Source: JBBRVW01 sp038246545 (GTDB lineage Bacteria > Actinomycetota > Actinomycetes > JACCUZ01). Taken from it: 51,694 nucleotides of DNA. The stretch lies in assembly GCA_038246545.1 (NCBI GenBank), contig JBBRVW010000034.1, positions 1-51,694 of the forward strand, in the 5' to 3' direction. Each line of letters starts with the position of its first letter. Within the stretch, counting starts at the first letter, position 1. The notes beneath the pieces were generated by a model that made no database searches, had not been told where the DNA came from, and saw only the letters and a list, made by a program, of their open reading frames with translations. This document shows positions 7,596 to 15,337 of this stretch, piece by piece. The translations under genes were made by a program, and so were the position numbers.

Positions 7596-8908
7596 GGCCG
7601 GCCGAGCGACCCGTAGGTCCAGCCGGCGTCACGCCAGCGCTCCCGGTCCAGCGCGTTGCGGCCGTCGATGACGACCTTCTTCCGCACCACGTCGGCCAGG
7701 ACCGACGGGTCCATCTCGCGGAACTCCTGCCACTCGGTGAGGTGCAGGACCAGGTCGGCGCCCTCGCACGCCTCCAGCGCGGACTCGGCGTAGGACAGCG
7801 TGGGGAACAGTGCCTTGGCATTGTCGTTGCCACGCGGGTCGTAGACGGTGACCTGCGCTCCCTGGAGCTGGATCTGGCCGGCGACGTTGAGGGCGGGGGA
7901 GTCGCGGACGTCGTCGCTGTTGGGCTTGAAGGTGGCGCCCAGGACGCCCACCCGCTGCCCGAGCAGGCTGCCGCCGCACGCGTCGCGGGCCCGGTCGACG
8001 ACGTGCGCGCGGCGCCGCATGTTGATCGCGTCTACCTCGCGGAGGAAAGACAGCGCCTGGTCGACGCCGAGCTCGCCGGCGCGCGCCATGAAGGCGCGGA
8101 TGTCCTTGGGCAGGCAGCCGCCGCCGAAGCCGAGCCCGGCATTGAGGAACTTGCGACCGATCCGGTCGTCGTGGCCGATCGCGTCGGCCAGCAGCGTCAC
8201 GTCGGCGCCAGTCGCCTCACACAGCTCGGCCATCGCGTTGATGAACGAGATCTTGGTGGCGAGGAACGCGTTGGCCGACACCTTGACCAGCTCCGCCGTG
8301 GCGAAGTCGGTGACGAGGAACGGCGTGCCGTCGGCGATCATGCTCGCGTAGACCTCGCGCAGGCGGCTCTCGGCCTTCGCAGAGGTGGTGCCCACCACGA
8401 TGCGGTCGGGGTGCAGGGTGTCCTCGACCGCGAGGCCCTCACGGAGGAACTCCGGGTTCCAGGCCAGCTCGACGTCGGCGCCGGCGGGCGCCAGCGCGGC
8501 GAGCTTGGTCTCGAGGCGTGCGGCGGTGCCGACCGGCACGGTCGACTTGCCGACGACCAGGGTGGGGCGGTCGAGGTGCGGCGCGAGCCCCTCGACCACG
8601 CCGTCCACGTAGCGCAGGTCCGCGGCGTACTCGCCCTTGCGCTGCGGGGTGCCCACGCAGAGGAAGTGCACGTCGGCGGTCGCGGCCTCGGCGTACGACG
8701 TGGTGAACCGGAGGCGACCGCTCTCGACGCCCTTGCGGAGCAGCGGCTCCAGGTCGGGCTCGAACATCGGAGCCCGTCCCTCGATCAAGGCGGCCACCTT
8801 GGCCTCGTCGACGTCCATGCCGATCACGTCGAAGCCGAGCTCGGCCATGGCGGCGGCGTGCGTCGCACCGAGGTAGCCGGTGCCGAGGACGCTGAGGCGC
8901 AAGGTCAT
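7592..8908 (-). CDS. UDP-glucose 6-dehydrogenase
   Basis: NAD-dependent enzyme oxidising UDP-glucose (or a related UDP-hexose) to the UDP-uronic acid used in cell-surface polysaccharides. 438 aa. The NAD-binding GTGYLG (residues 9-14), HFLCVGTPQ (81-89), WNPEFLREG (150-158) and the catalytic Cys265 in FGGGCLPKD are all present, as is the C-terminal FKPNSDDVRDSPALNVA. UDP-ManNAc dehydrogenases share this fold, so the substrate is probable rather than certain. ATG at 8908 follows a TAGCCT box by 7 nt on the minus strand. It heads a three-gene operon. Confidence 0.92.
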   Translation of the reverse strand: MTLRLSVLGTGYLGATHAAAMAELGFDVIGMDVDEAKVAALIEGRAPMFEPDLEPLLRKGVESGRLRFTTSYAEAATADVHFLCVGTPQRKGEYAADLRYVDGVVEGLAPHLDRPTLVVGKSTVPVGTAARLETKLAALAPAGADVELAWNPEFLREGLAVEDTLHPDRIVVGTTSAKAESRLREVYASMIADGTPFLVTDFATAELVKVSANAFLATKISFINAMAELCEATGADVTLLADAIGHDDRIGRKFLNAGLGFGGGCLPKDIRAFMARAGELGVDQALSFLREVDAINMRRRAHVVDRARDACGGSLLGQRVGVLGATFKPNSDDVRDSPALNVAGQIQLQGAQVTVYDPRGNDNAKALFPTLSYAESALEACEGADLVLHLTEWQEFREMDPSVLADVVRKKVVIDGRNALDRERWRDAGWTYGSLGRP

Positions 8909-8915
8909 GCGCGCA

Positions 8916-8921
8916 AGGCTA
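8916..8921 (-). promoter_or_regulatory. -10 element of leaderless UDP-glucose dehydrogenase promoter
   Basis: TAGCCT on the minus strand ends 7 nt before the ATG at 8908. It shares a short divergent region with the rightward leaderless promoter at 8974-8979. Confidence 0.5.
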
Positions 8922-8973
8922 CCGACGACCCCCGGACCGCCCGCCCCGCCTCCTCTCCGGGAGCCGGTCGCCG

Positions 8974-8979
8974 TACCCT
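8974..8979 (+). promoter_or_regulatory. -10 element of leaderless acyl-CoA dehydrogenase promoter
   Basis: TACCCT lies 6 nt before the GTG start at 8986 with no ribosome binding site between them, which predicts a leaderless transcript. Confidence 0.55.
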
Positions 8980-8985
8980 TCCCGG

Positions 8986-10137
8986 GTGAGCGACTTCGAC
9001 GTCTACCGGCTGCCCGACGAGCACGAGATGCTGCGCGAGGCGGTGCGGGCGGTGTGCGACGACAAGATCGCACCGCTGGCCGCCGAGGTCGACGAGAAGG
9101 CGGAGTTCCCGCAGGAGTCCTACGACGCCCTGCGCAAGGCCGACTTCCACGCGGTCCACGTCCCGGAGCAGTACGGCGGGGCCGGTGCCGACGCGTTGGC
9201 CACCTGCATCGTCATCGAGGAGGTGGCCCGCGCGTGCGCGTCGACCTCGCTGATCCCGGCCGTGAACAAGCTCGGCACGATGCCGCTGCTGCTGTCCGCC
9301 TCGGAGGAGCTGCTCAAGCGGTACCTCCCTCCGGTGGCCAGCGGTGAGGCGATGTTCTCCTACGCATTGTCCGAGCCTGAGGCAGGCAGCGACGCCGTCG
9401 CGATGAAGACCACGGCCGTGCGCGACGGCGACGGCTACGTGCTCAACGGCGCCAAGCGGTGGATCACGAACGCCGGGGTGTCGGAGTACTACACCGTGAT
9501 GGCCGTCACCGACCCGGATGCCGGAGCCAACGGCATCTCCGCCTTCGTCGTCGAGAAGTCCGACGAGGGCTTCACCTTCGGCGCCCCGGAGAAGAAGCTC
9601 GGCATCAAGGGGTCGCCGACCCGCGAGCTGTACTTCGACGACTGCCTGATCCCGGCGGATCGTCTGATCGGCGCGGAGGGCTCGGGCTTCAAGACCGCGC
9701 TGCGGACTCTCGACCACACGCGGGTGACGATCGCGGCCCAGGCCGTCGGTATCGCCGCGGGAGCGCTGGCCTATGCGGCGGCCTACGCCAAGGAGCGCAA
9801 GCAGTTCGGCAGGCCCATCGCCGAGTTCCAGGGCATCCAGTTCATGCTCGCCGACATGGCGATGAAGGTGGAGACAGCCCGCCAGATGACCTACGTCGCC
9901 GCCGCGAAGTCCGAGCGTGGCGACAAGGACCTCACCTTCTTCGGCGCCGCCGCGAAGTGCTACGCCTCCGACATCGCGATGGAGGTCACCACCGACGCAG
10001 TACAGGTCCTCGGCGGCTACGGCTACGTCAAGGACTACCCCGTCGAGCGGATGATGCGCGACGCGAAGATCACCCAGATCTACGAGGGCACCAACCAGGT
10101 CCAGCGCCTGGTGATCGCCCGTCAGCTGCTTCGCTGA
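8986..10137 (+). CDS. acyl-CoA dehydrogenase
   Basis: 383-aa FAD-dependent acyl-CoA dehydrogenase. The middle domain has SEPEAGSDAVAMKT, the hinge KRWITNAGVSEYY and the acceptor-side KLGIKGSPTRELYFDDC; the C-terminal domain has VQVLGGYGYVKDYPVERMMRDAKI. The catalytic Glu is near residue 367 in IYEGTNQVQ, the short/medium-chain arrangement. It differs from the dehydrogenase at 783 (IYEGTNQ against EIGEGTSE), so they are paralogues, not a recent duplication. GTG at 8986 is supported by the leaderless -10 box. Likely role: fatty-acid or branched-chain acyl-CoA beta-oxidation, electrons passing to ETF. Confidence 0.94.
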   Translation: MSDFDVYRLPDEHEMLREAVRAVCDDKIAPLAAEVDEKAEFPQESYDALRKADFHAVHVPEQYGGAGADALATCIVIEEVARACASTSLIPAVNKLGTMPLLLSASEELLKRYLPPVASGEAMFSYALSEPEAGSDAVAMKTTAVRDGDGYVLNGAKRWITNAGVSEYYTVMAVTDPDAGANGISAFVVEKSDEGFTFGAPEKKLGIKGSPTRELYFDDCLIPADRLIGAEGSGFKTALRTLDHTRVTIAAQAVGIAAGALAYAAAYAKERKQFGRPIAEFQGIQFMLADMAMKVETARQMTYVAAAKSERGDKDLTFFGAAAKCYASDIAMEVTTDAVQVLGGYGYVKDYPVERMMRDAKITQIYEGTNQVQRLVIARQLLR

Positions 10138-10244
10138 CGGGGGCCTTGCTGACCGCGTGACGTCACAGCAGCCCGGCGCCCCGCGCCGAGCAGCGCGATC
10201 TGCGTGAGCCACTGCCGCAGCTCCGGCCCGAGGCGGCCGAGGAC

Positions 10245-10319
10245 CTCGGCCCAGGTGTTGCGGAACCAGAGGGGCGGCAGGACGTGCAGGGTAGCCGCGT
10301 CGGGTCCGTGATTGGTCAA
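10245..10319 (-). pseudogene. remnant of an MGH1/GH63-like glucosidase
   Basis: On the minus strand the segment encodes LTNHGPDAATLHVLPPLWF and then RNTWAE. This is the conserved 'NHGP...LHVLPTLWFRNTW' block of large actinobacterial MGH1-type glycosyl hydrolases (usually 800-900 aa). Nothing else of that enzyme is present: upstream is the start region of the rightward hypothetical, and downstream residues (VLGRLGPELRQWLTQIALL) do not match it. It is therefore a fragment left by deletion. Confidence 0.65.
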
Positions 10320-10373
10320 CTGACCCGCATCGGCAGGTCGGTCGGCCGGCGACGTTCCGGTAGACCTGAGTGC

Positions 10374-11048
10374 ATGACCAACACCCTGAGTCCCGAGACC
10401 GTGACAGCGACCCGGCTGGCCCTGCACAGCGTCGCCGAGCACCTGCTGGCCGCCACCCGCAAGCGCGCCACCGGGCAGATCACGCTGTTGCCCGGCGCCG
10501 GCGGCTTCCGGATGCCGGAGCTGCCCGACAGGACCTCGCTCGCGGTGGACGGCGCCGAGCTGGTGGTGACGGGAGCCGGCGGCACCCGCCGGGAACGGTT
10601 GACCACGCTGGCGGCCGCCGCCGAGTTCGCCGGCGTCGAACCGGGCTTCCCCTGGACCAAGCACCCGCCGAGCACGCCCTTCGAGCCGGATGCGCCGCTG
10701 GCCGTCGACGCCACCGCGGCCGCCGCGCTGGCCGGGTGGTTCGCGCTGGGCCAGCAGGCGCTGGGGGCGCTGGCGGTCGAGCTGTCCGCCGAGGACCCGA
10801 GCGAACCGCAGATCTTTCCGGAGCACTTCGACCTGGGCCTCACTGCCGGACCGGCCAACTACGGCTTCTCGCCGGGCGATGCTGCGATCCCTGCGCCGTA
10901 CGTGTACGTCGGTCCGCACCAGCTGCCGCCGCCGGGCGGCGAGTTCTGGAACGCGTCGTTCGGCGCCTATCGCACGTGGGACCAGGTCACCGGTGTCGAG
11001 CAGGCACTGGACTTCCTGCGCGACGGGCACGCCGGGCTCGACCTGTAA
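10374..11048 (+). CDS. hypothetical protein
   Basis: 224-aa cytosolic protein that I do not recognise by name. The sequence is intact and protein-like: an N-terminal helix pair (ATRLALHSVAEHLLAATRKRA), several short beta strands, an Ala-rich helix near 120-140, and a C-terminal aromatic block with IFPEHFDLGLTAGPANYGFSPGD and FWNASFGAYRTWDQV, which looks like a conserved functional core. ATG at 10374 has a TAGACC box 7 nt upstream and may be leaderless. It stands among decayed genes on both sides but shows no frameshift or stop itself. Confidence 0.6.
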   Translation: MTNTLSPETVTATRLALHSVAEHLLAATRKRATGQITLLPGAGGFRMPELPDRTSLAVDGAELVVTGAGGTRRERLTTLAAAAEFAGVEPGFPWTKHPPSTPFEPDAPLAVDATAAAALAGWFALGQQALGALAVELSAEDPSEPQIFPEHFDLGLTAGPANYGFSPGDAAIPAPYVYVGPHQLPPPGGEFWNASFGAYRTWDQVTGVEQALDFLRDGHAGLDL

Positions 11049-11101
11049 CGCCTCCCCGGGTGCGGGTGACTGTGCTGCCGTCCGCGACACGAGGAGAGGT
11101 C

Positions 11102-11595
11102 ATGAAGGGTCTGGCAGGCAGGTCGCCCTGGTCACCGGCGGCAGCTCCGGCATCGGGCAGGCGATTGCCAGAAAGCTCGACGAGGAGGGCGTCGACGTCG
11201 CGATCAACTACGTCGGGCGCCCGGAGGGTGCCGAGGAGACCAAGGAGGCGATCGAGCACGGCGTCAACATCTGCATGAAGCAGATGGCGGCCGCCGGGAC
11301 GAACCCGATCCTCGTGGCGGCCGACGTGTCCCAGGAGGATGAGGTCCGGGCGATGTACCGCCAGGTGATCGAGCAGTACGGCCGGCTGGACATCCTCATC
11401 AGCAACGCCGGCATCCAGATCGCGGAGGACACCGACAAGCTGTCCGTGGCCGACTTCGACAAGGTGCTCGGCGTCAACCTGCTCGGCGTCAACCTGCTCG
11501 GCGTCAACCTGCGCGGCGCCTTCCTCTGGGCGCAGGGTGCGATCCGGCAGTTCCTGGCTCCGAGGCGCCCGACGGCACCGAGTTCTTCGACATGA
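11102..11595 (+). pseudogene. decayed short-chain dehydrogenase (SDR)
   Basis: The SDR fold is clear: VALVTGGSSGIGQAIARKL cofactor loop, VAADVSQEDEV, LDILISNAGIQ (NAG motif). Three lesions are visible. First, the natural start ATGAAGGGTCTGGCAGG at 11102 is out of frame with the rest, by about one base near 11117. Second, the G-V-N-L-L segment before RGAFL is present three times through a 15-bp tandem repeat (about 11468-11512). Third, the frame leaves SDR homology after GAIRQFLA (about 11560) and stops at about 11595 before the catalytic Tyr-x-x-x-Lys. An active enzyme is not possible. Confidence 0.85.
11468..11512. repeat. 15-bp tandem triplication inside the SDR pseudogene
   Basis: The unit GGCGTCAACCTGCTC occurs twice and then a third time with one change (CTGCGC). 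In intact SDRs this stretch occurs once (VNLRGAF). The repeat keeps the frame but adds ten residues next to the active-site helix. Confidence 0.85.
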
Positions 11596-11728
11596 CGCCG
11601 GCCGACGGCGAGGACGCCATCGACGGCATCAAGGTCGACGAGCTGGGGAACCTGTGGGTCTGCGGGCCGGGGGCGTCTGGGTGATCTCCTCCGACGCGCG
11701 CCACACGGGGATCCCGGCGGCTGCGTGA
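11566..11728 (+). pseudogene. C-terminal fragment of an SMP-30/gluconolactonase family protein
   Basis: The plus strand reads PDGTEFFDMTPADGEDAIDG, IKVDELGNLWVCGPG in one frame and then GVWVISSDARHTGIP in another. This is the typical 'FFDMT...DGIKVD..GNLYVSGPGGVWVISP.G.H.G' block of SMP-30/lactonase proteins, interrupted by a one-base frameshift in the G-rich run near 11668-11672. The N-terminal two-thirds of the beta-propeller is missing. It joins the SDR remnant directly, suggesting a deletion that fused two genes. Confidence 0.75.
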
Positions 11729-11740
11729 GGACCCGCACGC

Positions 11741-12106
11741 GAGCGGCAGCACCACAAGGAGCTGCTCCGGCTGCAGGAGCTGGTGCCGGTCGCCTTCACC
11801 CGGCTCGTCAGCATCCTGCCCGACGACCAGCAAACACGAACAAGATGCGCATCGCCACCGGCGCGTGGTGGCCGTTCCTCTGCGACACCGACCTCGAGGT
11901 GCAGCGCGCCCTGGAGATCGACGAGTACACCGACATGCACCACCCCGCGACCGTCCCGCACACGCTGGTCTGGCACCGGGACTGGTCATCGACAAGGCGT
12001 AGTGCGGCTACTTGTTCGGGGGCCGGCACTCGGCCGACCAGCTGTAGGTCGACCTGCAGGACCTCTTCCGCCGCACCAAGGCCGGCTTCGACCCGACGAC
12101 CGCCGG
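11741..12106 (+). pseudogene. decayed redoxin/AhpC-TSA-like protein
   Basis: Three frames must be joined: HKELLRLQELVPVAFTRLVS (11741-11830), then NTNKMRIATGAWWPFLCD...PHTLVWH (11833 to about 11985), then LVIDKA-stop-CGYLFGGRHSADQL-stop-VDLQDLFRRTKAGFDPTT (11982 to 12106). The in-frame TAG stops are at 12000-12002 and 12045-12047. The order and motifs match the redoxin family whose intact member lies at 16708-17214 (WTFLSD, YNGYWFWGRP, LRRDLRAI). The N-terminal peroxidatic-Cys part is absent. Confidence 0.8.
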
Positions 12107-12148
12107 TTCGTCAGGGGTCCGTGCGGGCCGTAGTGCCCGACAGGTGGT

Positions 12149-12168
12149 CCACCACGCACCCGTGGTGG
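12149..12168. terminator. hairpin downstream of the antiporter/DUF1801 gene
   Basis: CCACCACG (12149-12156), 4-base loop CACC, CGTGGTGG (12161-12168): a perfect 8-bp stem about 50 bases beyond the leftward stop at 12217. No T tract follows on either side. Confidence 0.45.
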
Positions 12169-12216
12169 CGCATGGCGAGCAGGCCGCGGTCCTGGTCGAT
12201 CGCGCGCTCCCGTGGT

Positions 12217-12618
12217 TCAGGTGCCGCGGGACGCCTTGATGGCGCGCCACCCACCGGCACGGTTGTTGGCGATGATCTCTCGCAGCATCTGCAGCAGCGC
12301 GCCGTCGTCGACCGAGCCGTCCTGGTGGAAGCGGATCTGCCGCGCTGTCGAGTTGTCGTGCCCGTCGGTGATGATCCCCGCAGGGTCGGGCACGATCGCT
12401 CCGTCGTAGAGGAACAAGTTGACGTGGTCCTTCGCGGCCAGCAGCGCGCACACGTTGCCTTGCAGCACGAAGTACGGCTGGACGGTGCGCTTGATCGTCT
12501 CCTCGACATCGGGGTCCGCCTCGTGGACCAGCTCGCGCAGGTGCTGGCCGATCTCCCGCTGCCAGTCCGGGAGCGGCTCGAGGTAGGCGTCCACACGCGG
12601 GTCTCTCCGGTACCCCAC
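12217..12618 (-). CDS. DUF1801 protein, alternative separate start within the antiporter frame
   Basis: A free-standing DUF1801 protein of 133 aa would start at GTG 12618 (V-G-Y-R-R-D-P-R-V-D-A-Y). A TAGGGT box on the minus strand (12626-12631) lies 7 nt upstream, the leaderless pattern used by other genes here. The domain is complete: VDAYLEPLPDWQREIGQHLR, EETIKRTVQPYFVLQGNVCA, KDHVNLFLYDGAIVPDP and IIANNRAGGWRAIK. DUF1801 proteins resemble the frataxin-like YdhG fold and have no settled function. This frame shares its stop with the antiporter reading frame. Confidence 0.6.
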   Translation of the reverse strand: MGYRRDPRVDAYLEPLPDWQREIGQHLRELVHEADPDVEETIKRTVQPYFVLQGNVCALLAAKDHVNLFLYDGAIVPDPAGIITDGHDNSTARQIRFHQDGSVDDGALLQMLREIIANNRAGGWRAIKASRGT

Positions 12619-13911
12619 GGGCGTCACCCTAGGGACCACTGCCACCGGCGGCCAGTCACTGCCGGACTGCGTCCGGGTCACATGGTGACCGCGGTCGTCG
12701 CTTCCCGGGGACGCGGGAGCTCCCGGTCCGTCGGGCTCGGGCGGCTGCCGCAGCAGGCCGAGCGCCACCAGCGGGAACACCAGCACCGACAGCAGGCCGG
12801 CGGAGACCATCGCCGCGCCGGTGACCGGCGAGATCCGGTCCAGCTCGACGCCGATCTGCACGGCCGCCACGATGAAGGGCAGCGAGGTGGCCTGCAGCAG
12901 GGCGACCGCCACGGTTGACCGGCGGCCGAGCGCCCGCAGCTGGAGCAGTGCCGGCAGCCCGCGCATGAGCAGCAGGGCCACCAGGAACACCGGCACCCGG
13001 AGCAGGGCCGAGGGCTGGTCGAACAGGCCCTGGAGGTCCAGCCGGGCTCCGCTGCTCACGAAGAACACCGGGATCAGGAAGCCGAAGCCGATCGCCTCGA
13101 GCTTGGTGCGGAAGGCCGGGTGGCTGGACGAGTCCCGGTCGACCACCCCGATTACCACACCCGCCAGGAACGCCCCGAGGATGCTCTCCAGCCCGACCCG
13201 CTCGGCGAGCGCGGTGAACGCCACCAGCAGGACCACCGCGAACCGCACCCGGATCTCGGCGGTGGTGTCCTGCAGCCGGATCAGGACGTCGCCGAGCCGC
13301 ATGGCGCGTCCCGCTCGCGACACGACGACACCGGTCACGACGACCAGCAGCACGAACAGTCCGAGCAGGGACAGCCGGCTCCGCGTGCTGCCGTCGGAGG
13401 CGGAGAACAGCAGCGACAGCAGCACGATGGCCGCGAAGTCGGCGACGGTGGCGGCGAGGATGGCGCTCTGGGCGACCCGGCTGCCGGCCTGGCCGGAGTC
13501 CTTGAGGACGGGCACCACGAGTCCGAGCGACGTCGCGGACAGGGCGATGACGACGAGGACCGGGCTCCGCACCCAGCCCGCAGCGTCCAGCGCCAGCCCG
13601 ACGGGCACGCCGAGGGCCAGCGTCACCAGGTAGCCCAGCACCGCTCCCCGCAGCAGCGCCCCCTTCAGGCGGCGTACGTCGATCTCCAGCCCGGACAGGA
13701 ACAGGAGGAACGCGAGGCCGATCAGGCTGAGGACCTGCACGGGCAGGTCCACCTCCACCCAGCCCAGCACGGCCGGACCGAGGACGATCCCGGCGACCAG
13801 CTCGAGCACCACCGACGGCAGTCGTAGCCGGGGGGCGAAGCCCAGCGCGAGGGGTGCCAGGGCGCCCACCAGGACGACCAGGAACAGGTTGTCGAAGGAC
13901 ACGTCGGGCAT
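12217..13911 (-). CDS. cation:proton antiporter, open in frame through a DUF1801 domain
   Basis: The N-terminal roughly 410 residues are a CPA2/KefB-type Na+/H+ or K+/H+ antiporter: about 12 membrane helices, starting LFLVVLVGALAPLALGF, with LELVAGIVLGPAVLGW, FLLFLSGLEID, LESILGAFLAGVVIG and FLIPVFFVSSGARLD all typical. No stop codon follows the last helix. A Pro/Gly-rich linker leads straight into a DUF1801 (YdhG-like) domain that ends RAGGWRAIKASRGT. The total is 564 aa. ATG at 13911 has GAGGAG 6 nt upstream and follows the oxidoreductase stop by 10 nt, so it is last in the operon. Whether the fusion protein is made is open; see the separate DUF1801 entry. Confidence 0.75.
   Translation of the reverse strand: MPDVSFDNLFLVVLVGALAPLALGFAPRLRLPSVVLELVAGIVLGPAVLGWVEVDLPVQVLSLIGLAFLLFLSGLEIDVRRLKGALLRGAVLGYLVTLALGVPVGLALDAAGWVRSPVLVVIALSATSLGLVVPVLKDSGQAGSRVAQSAILAATVADFAAIVLLSLLFSASDGSTRSRLSLLGLFVLLVVVTGVVVSRAGRAMRLGDVLIRLQDTTAEIRVRFAVVLLVAFTALAERVGLESILGAFLAGVVIGVVDRDSSSHPAFRTKLEAIGFGFLIPVFFVSSGARLDLQGLFDQPSALLRVPVFLVALLLMRGLPALLQLRALGRRSTVAVALLQATSLPFIVAAVQIGVELDRISPVTGAAMVSAGLLSVLVFPLVALGLLRQPPEPDGPGAPASPGSDDRGHHVTRTQSGSDWPPVAVVPRVTPVGYRRDPRVDAYLEPLPDWQREIGQHLRELVHEADPDVEETIKRTVQPYFVLQGNVCALLAAKDHVNLFLYDGAIVPDPAGIITDGHDNSTARQIRFHQDGSVDDGALLQMLREIIANNRAGGWRAIKASRGT
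12626..12631 (-). promoter_or_regulatory. -10 element of internal leaderless promoter for DUF1801
   Basis: TAGGGT on the minus strand, 7 nt before GTG 12618. It lies inside the linker-coding region between the antiporter and DUF1801 domains. Confidence 0.45.
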
Positions 13912-13921
13912 GGCGGGCTCC

Positions 13922-15307
13922 TCAGAGTCCGTAGGTCTCGAGGAGGCGTAGCCAGACCTCGCTGACGGTCGGGAAGGACGGGGCGGCGTGCCAGAGCCGG
14001 TCGAGCGGCACCTCGCCGGCGACGGCGACGGTGGCCGAGTGGAGCAGCTCCTGGACACCGGGACCCGTGAACGTGGCGCCGACGACGACGCCTCGCGCCT
14101 GGTCGACCACGAGCTTGCTGGTGCCGCGCACCCCGTTTCCTGACGTGTACGCGCCGGCGACGTCGCCGGTCCCGTAGGTGACGGCGCGCACGTCCAGCCC
14201 GCGCGCGACGGCCCCGGACTGGGTCAGGCCGACCGCGCAGACCTGCGGGTCGGTGAACGTCACCCGCGGGACGACGTCCCGGCTCGCGAGGTCCCGGGCG
14301 TCCTTGCCCAGGATGACGTCGCCGGCGACCCGTGCCTGGTACTTGCCCATGTGGGTCAGCGGTGCCAGCCCGTTGACGTCGCCGACGGCATACAGCCAGC
14401 CGCCGTCCACCCCGCCGGCGGGTAGCCGGTTGTCGACCTCGACGTACGCGCCGGGCTCGAGGCTCACGCTGCTCAGGCCGAGGTCGTCGGTGGCGGCCCG
14501 GCGGCCGGCAGCCACCAACAGCTCGTCGCCGACGACGACGGTGCCGTCCTTGAGCCGGATCGAGACCGGTCCGTCAGGCTGCGCACGGTCGACGGAGCTC
14601 AGCTGGACCGAGGTCATGACCGTGACGCCCTCGTCCTCGAGCGCTGCCTTCACCTCCTCGCCGGCGAAGGGCTCCTCGCGAGGCAGCAACCGGGGGCCGA
14701 CCTCCAGGACGGTGACCGTCTCGGTCCCGAGCCGCCGGAACGCCTGGGCGAGCTCGACGCCGACGGCCCCGCCGCCCAGGACGACCAGCCGGCGCGGGAG
14801 CGACTTCACGGTTCTCTCCCGGTTGTCCCACGGTCGCGCCTCGGCGAGCCCCGGGGTCGCGGGAAGCCGCGGGCGGGTGCCGGTCGCGAGCACGACGGCC
14901 TGTCGGGGCCGTACCTCGCGGACGTCTCCGCCCGACGTCACCGTGACCGCCCGGGTGCCGGCCAGCCGGCCGTCACCGCGGAGGAGGTCGATGCCGTTCT
15001 CGGCCAGCCAGGGCAGCTGGCCGGCGTCCGACCAGCTGCTGGTCATGTAGTCGCGCTGGGCGAACGCGGCGGCGGCGTCGACGTGGCGGGTGACGGCCTC
15101 GGCGGCGCCCGGCACCCGCTGGGCGGCAGCCAGCAGGTCACCCGGCCGGATCAACGTCTTGCTCGGGATGCAGCCCCAATAGCTGCACTCCCCGCCGACG
15201 AGCTCCCGCTCCGCCAGGGCGACCGACAGGCCGCCGGCCGCGCAGCGGCCCGCGGCGTTCTCGCCGGCCGGGCCGCCACCGATCACCACGACGTCGTACT
15301 CGTCCAT
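13922..15307 (-). CDS. FAD-dependent pyridine nucleotide-disulfide oxidoreductase
   Basis: 461-aa flavoprotein of the lipoamide dehydrogenase/mercuric reductase type. FAD-binding GGGPAGENAAG (residues 10-20), redox-active CSYWGCIPSK with Cys41 and Cys46, NAD(P)-binding VVLGGGAVGVELAQAF, and the second FAD site LYAVGDVNG are present. The C-terminal dimer region reads SFPTVSEVW where glutathione and lipoamide reductases have the His of the His-Glu dyad, so the substrate is probably not a standard disulfide. This may be a mycothiol-linked or quinone-type reductase. ATG at 15307 has GGAG 5-6 nt upstream. It lies in the redoxin operon, which suggests a thiol-redox job. Confidence 0.85.
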   Translation of the reverse strand: MDEYDVVVIGGGPAGENAAGRCAAGGLSVALAERELVGGECSYWGCIPSKTLIRPGDLLAAAQRVPGAAEAVTRHVDAAAAFAQRDYMTSSWSDAGQLPWLAENGIDLLRGDGRLAGTRAVTVTSGGDVREVRPRQAVVLATGTRPRLPATPGLAEARPWDNRERTVKSLPRRLVVLGGGAVGVELAQAFRRLGTETVTVLEVGPRLLPREEPFAGEEVKAALEDEGVTVMTSVQLSSVDRAQPDGPVSIRLKDGTVVVGDELLVAAGRRAATDDLGLSSVSLEPGAYVEVDNRLPAGGVDGGWLYAVGDVNGLAPLTHMGKYQARVAGDVILGKDARDLASRDVVPRVTFTDPQVCAVGLTQSGAVARGLDVRAVTYGTGDVAGAYTSGNGVRGTSKLVVDQARGVVVGATFTGPGVQELLHSATVAVAGEVPLDRLWHAAPSFPTVSEVWLRLLETYGL

Positions 15308-15337
15308 CTGCGCTCCGTCCCCGCCGCGCCGGTTCCG

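Noticed and set aside
10157..10166. 10-bp palindrome GTGACGTCAC after the second acyl-CoA dehydrogenase
   Set aside because: Short, located at a gene end next to decayed sequence with no promoter nearby; likely chance.
12008..12451. Small minus-strand frames around the antiporter terminator
   Set aside because: They overlap the DUF1801 coding frame and the redoxin pseudogene, have no start signals and match nothing I recognise.
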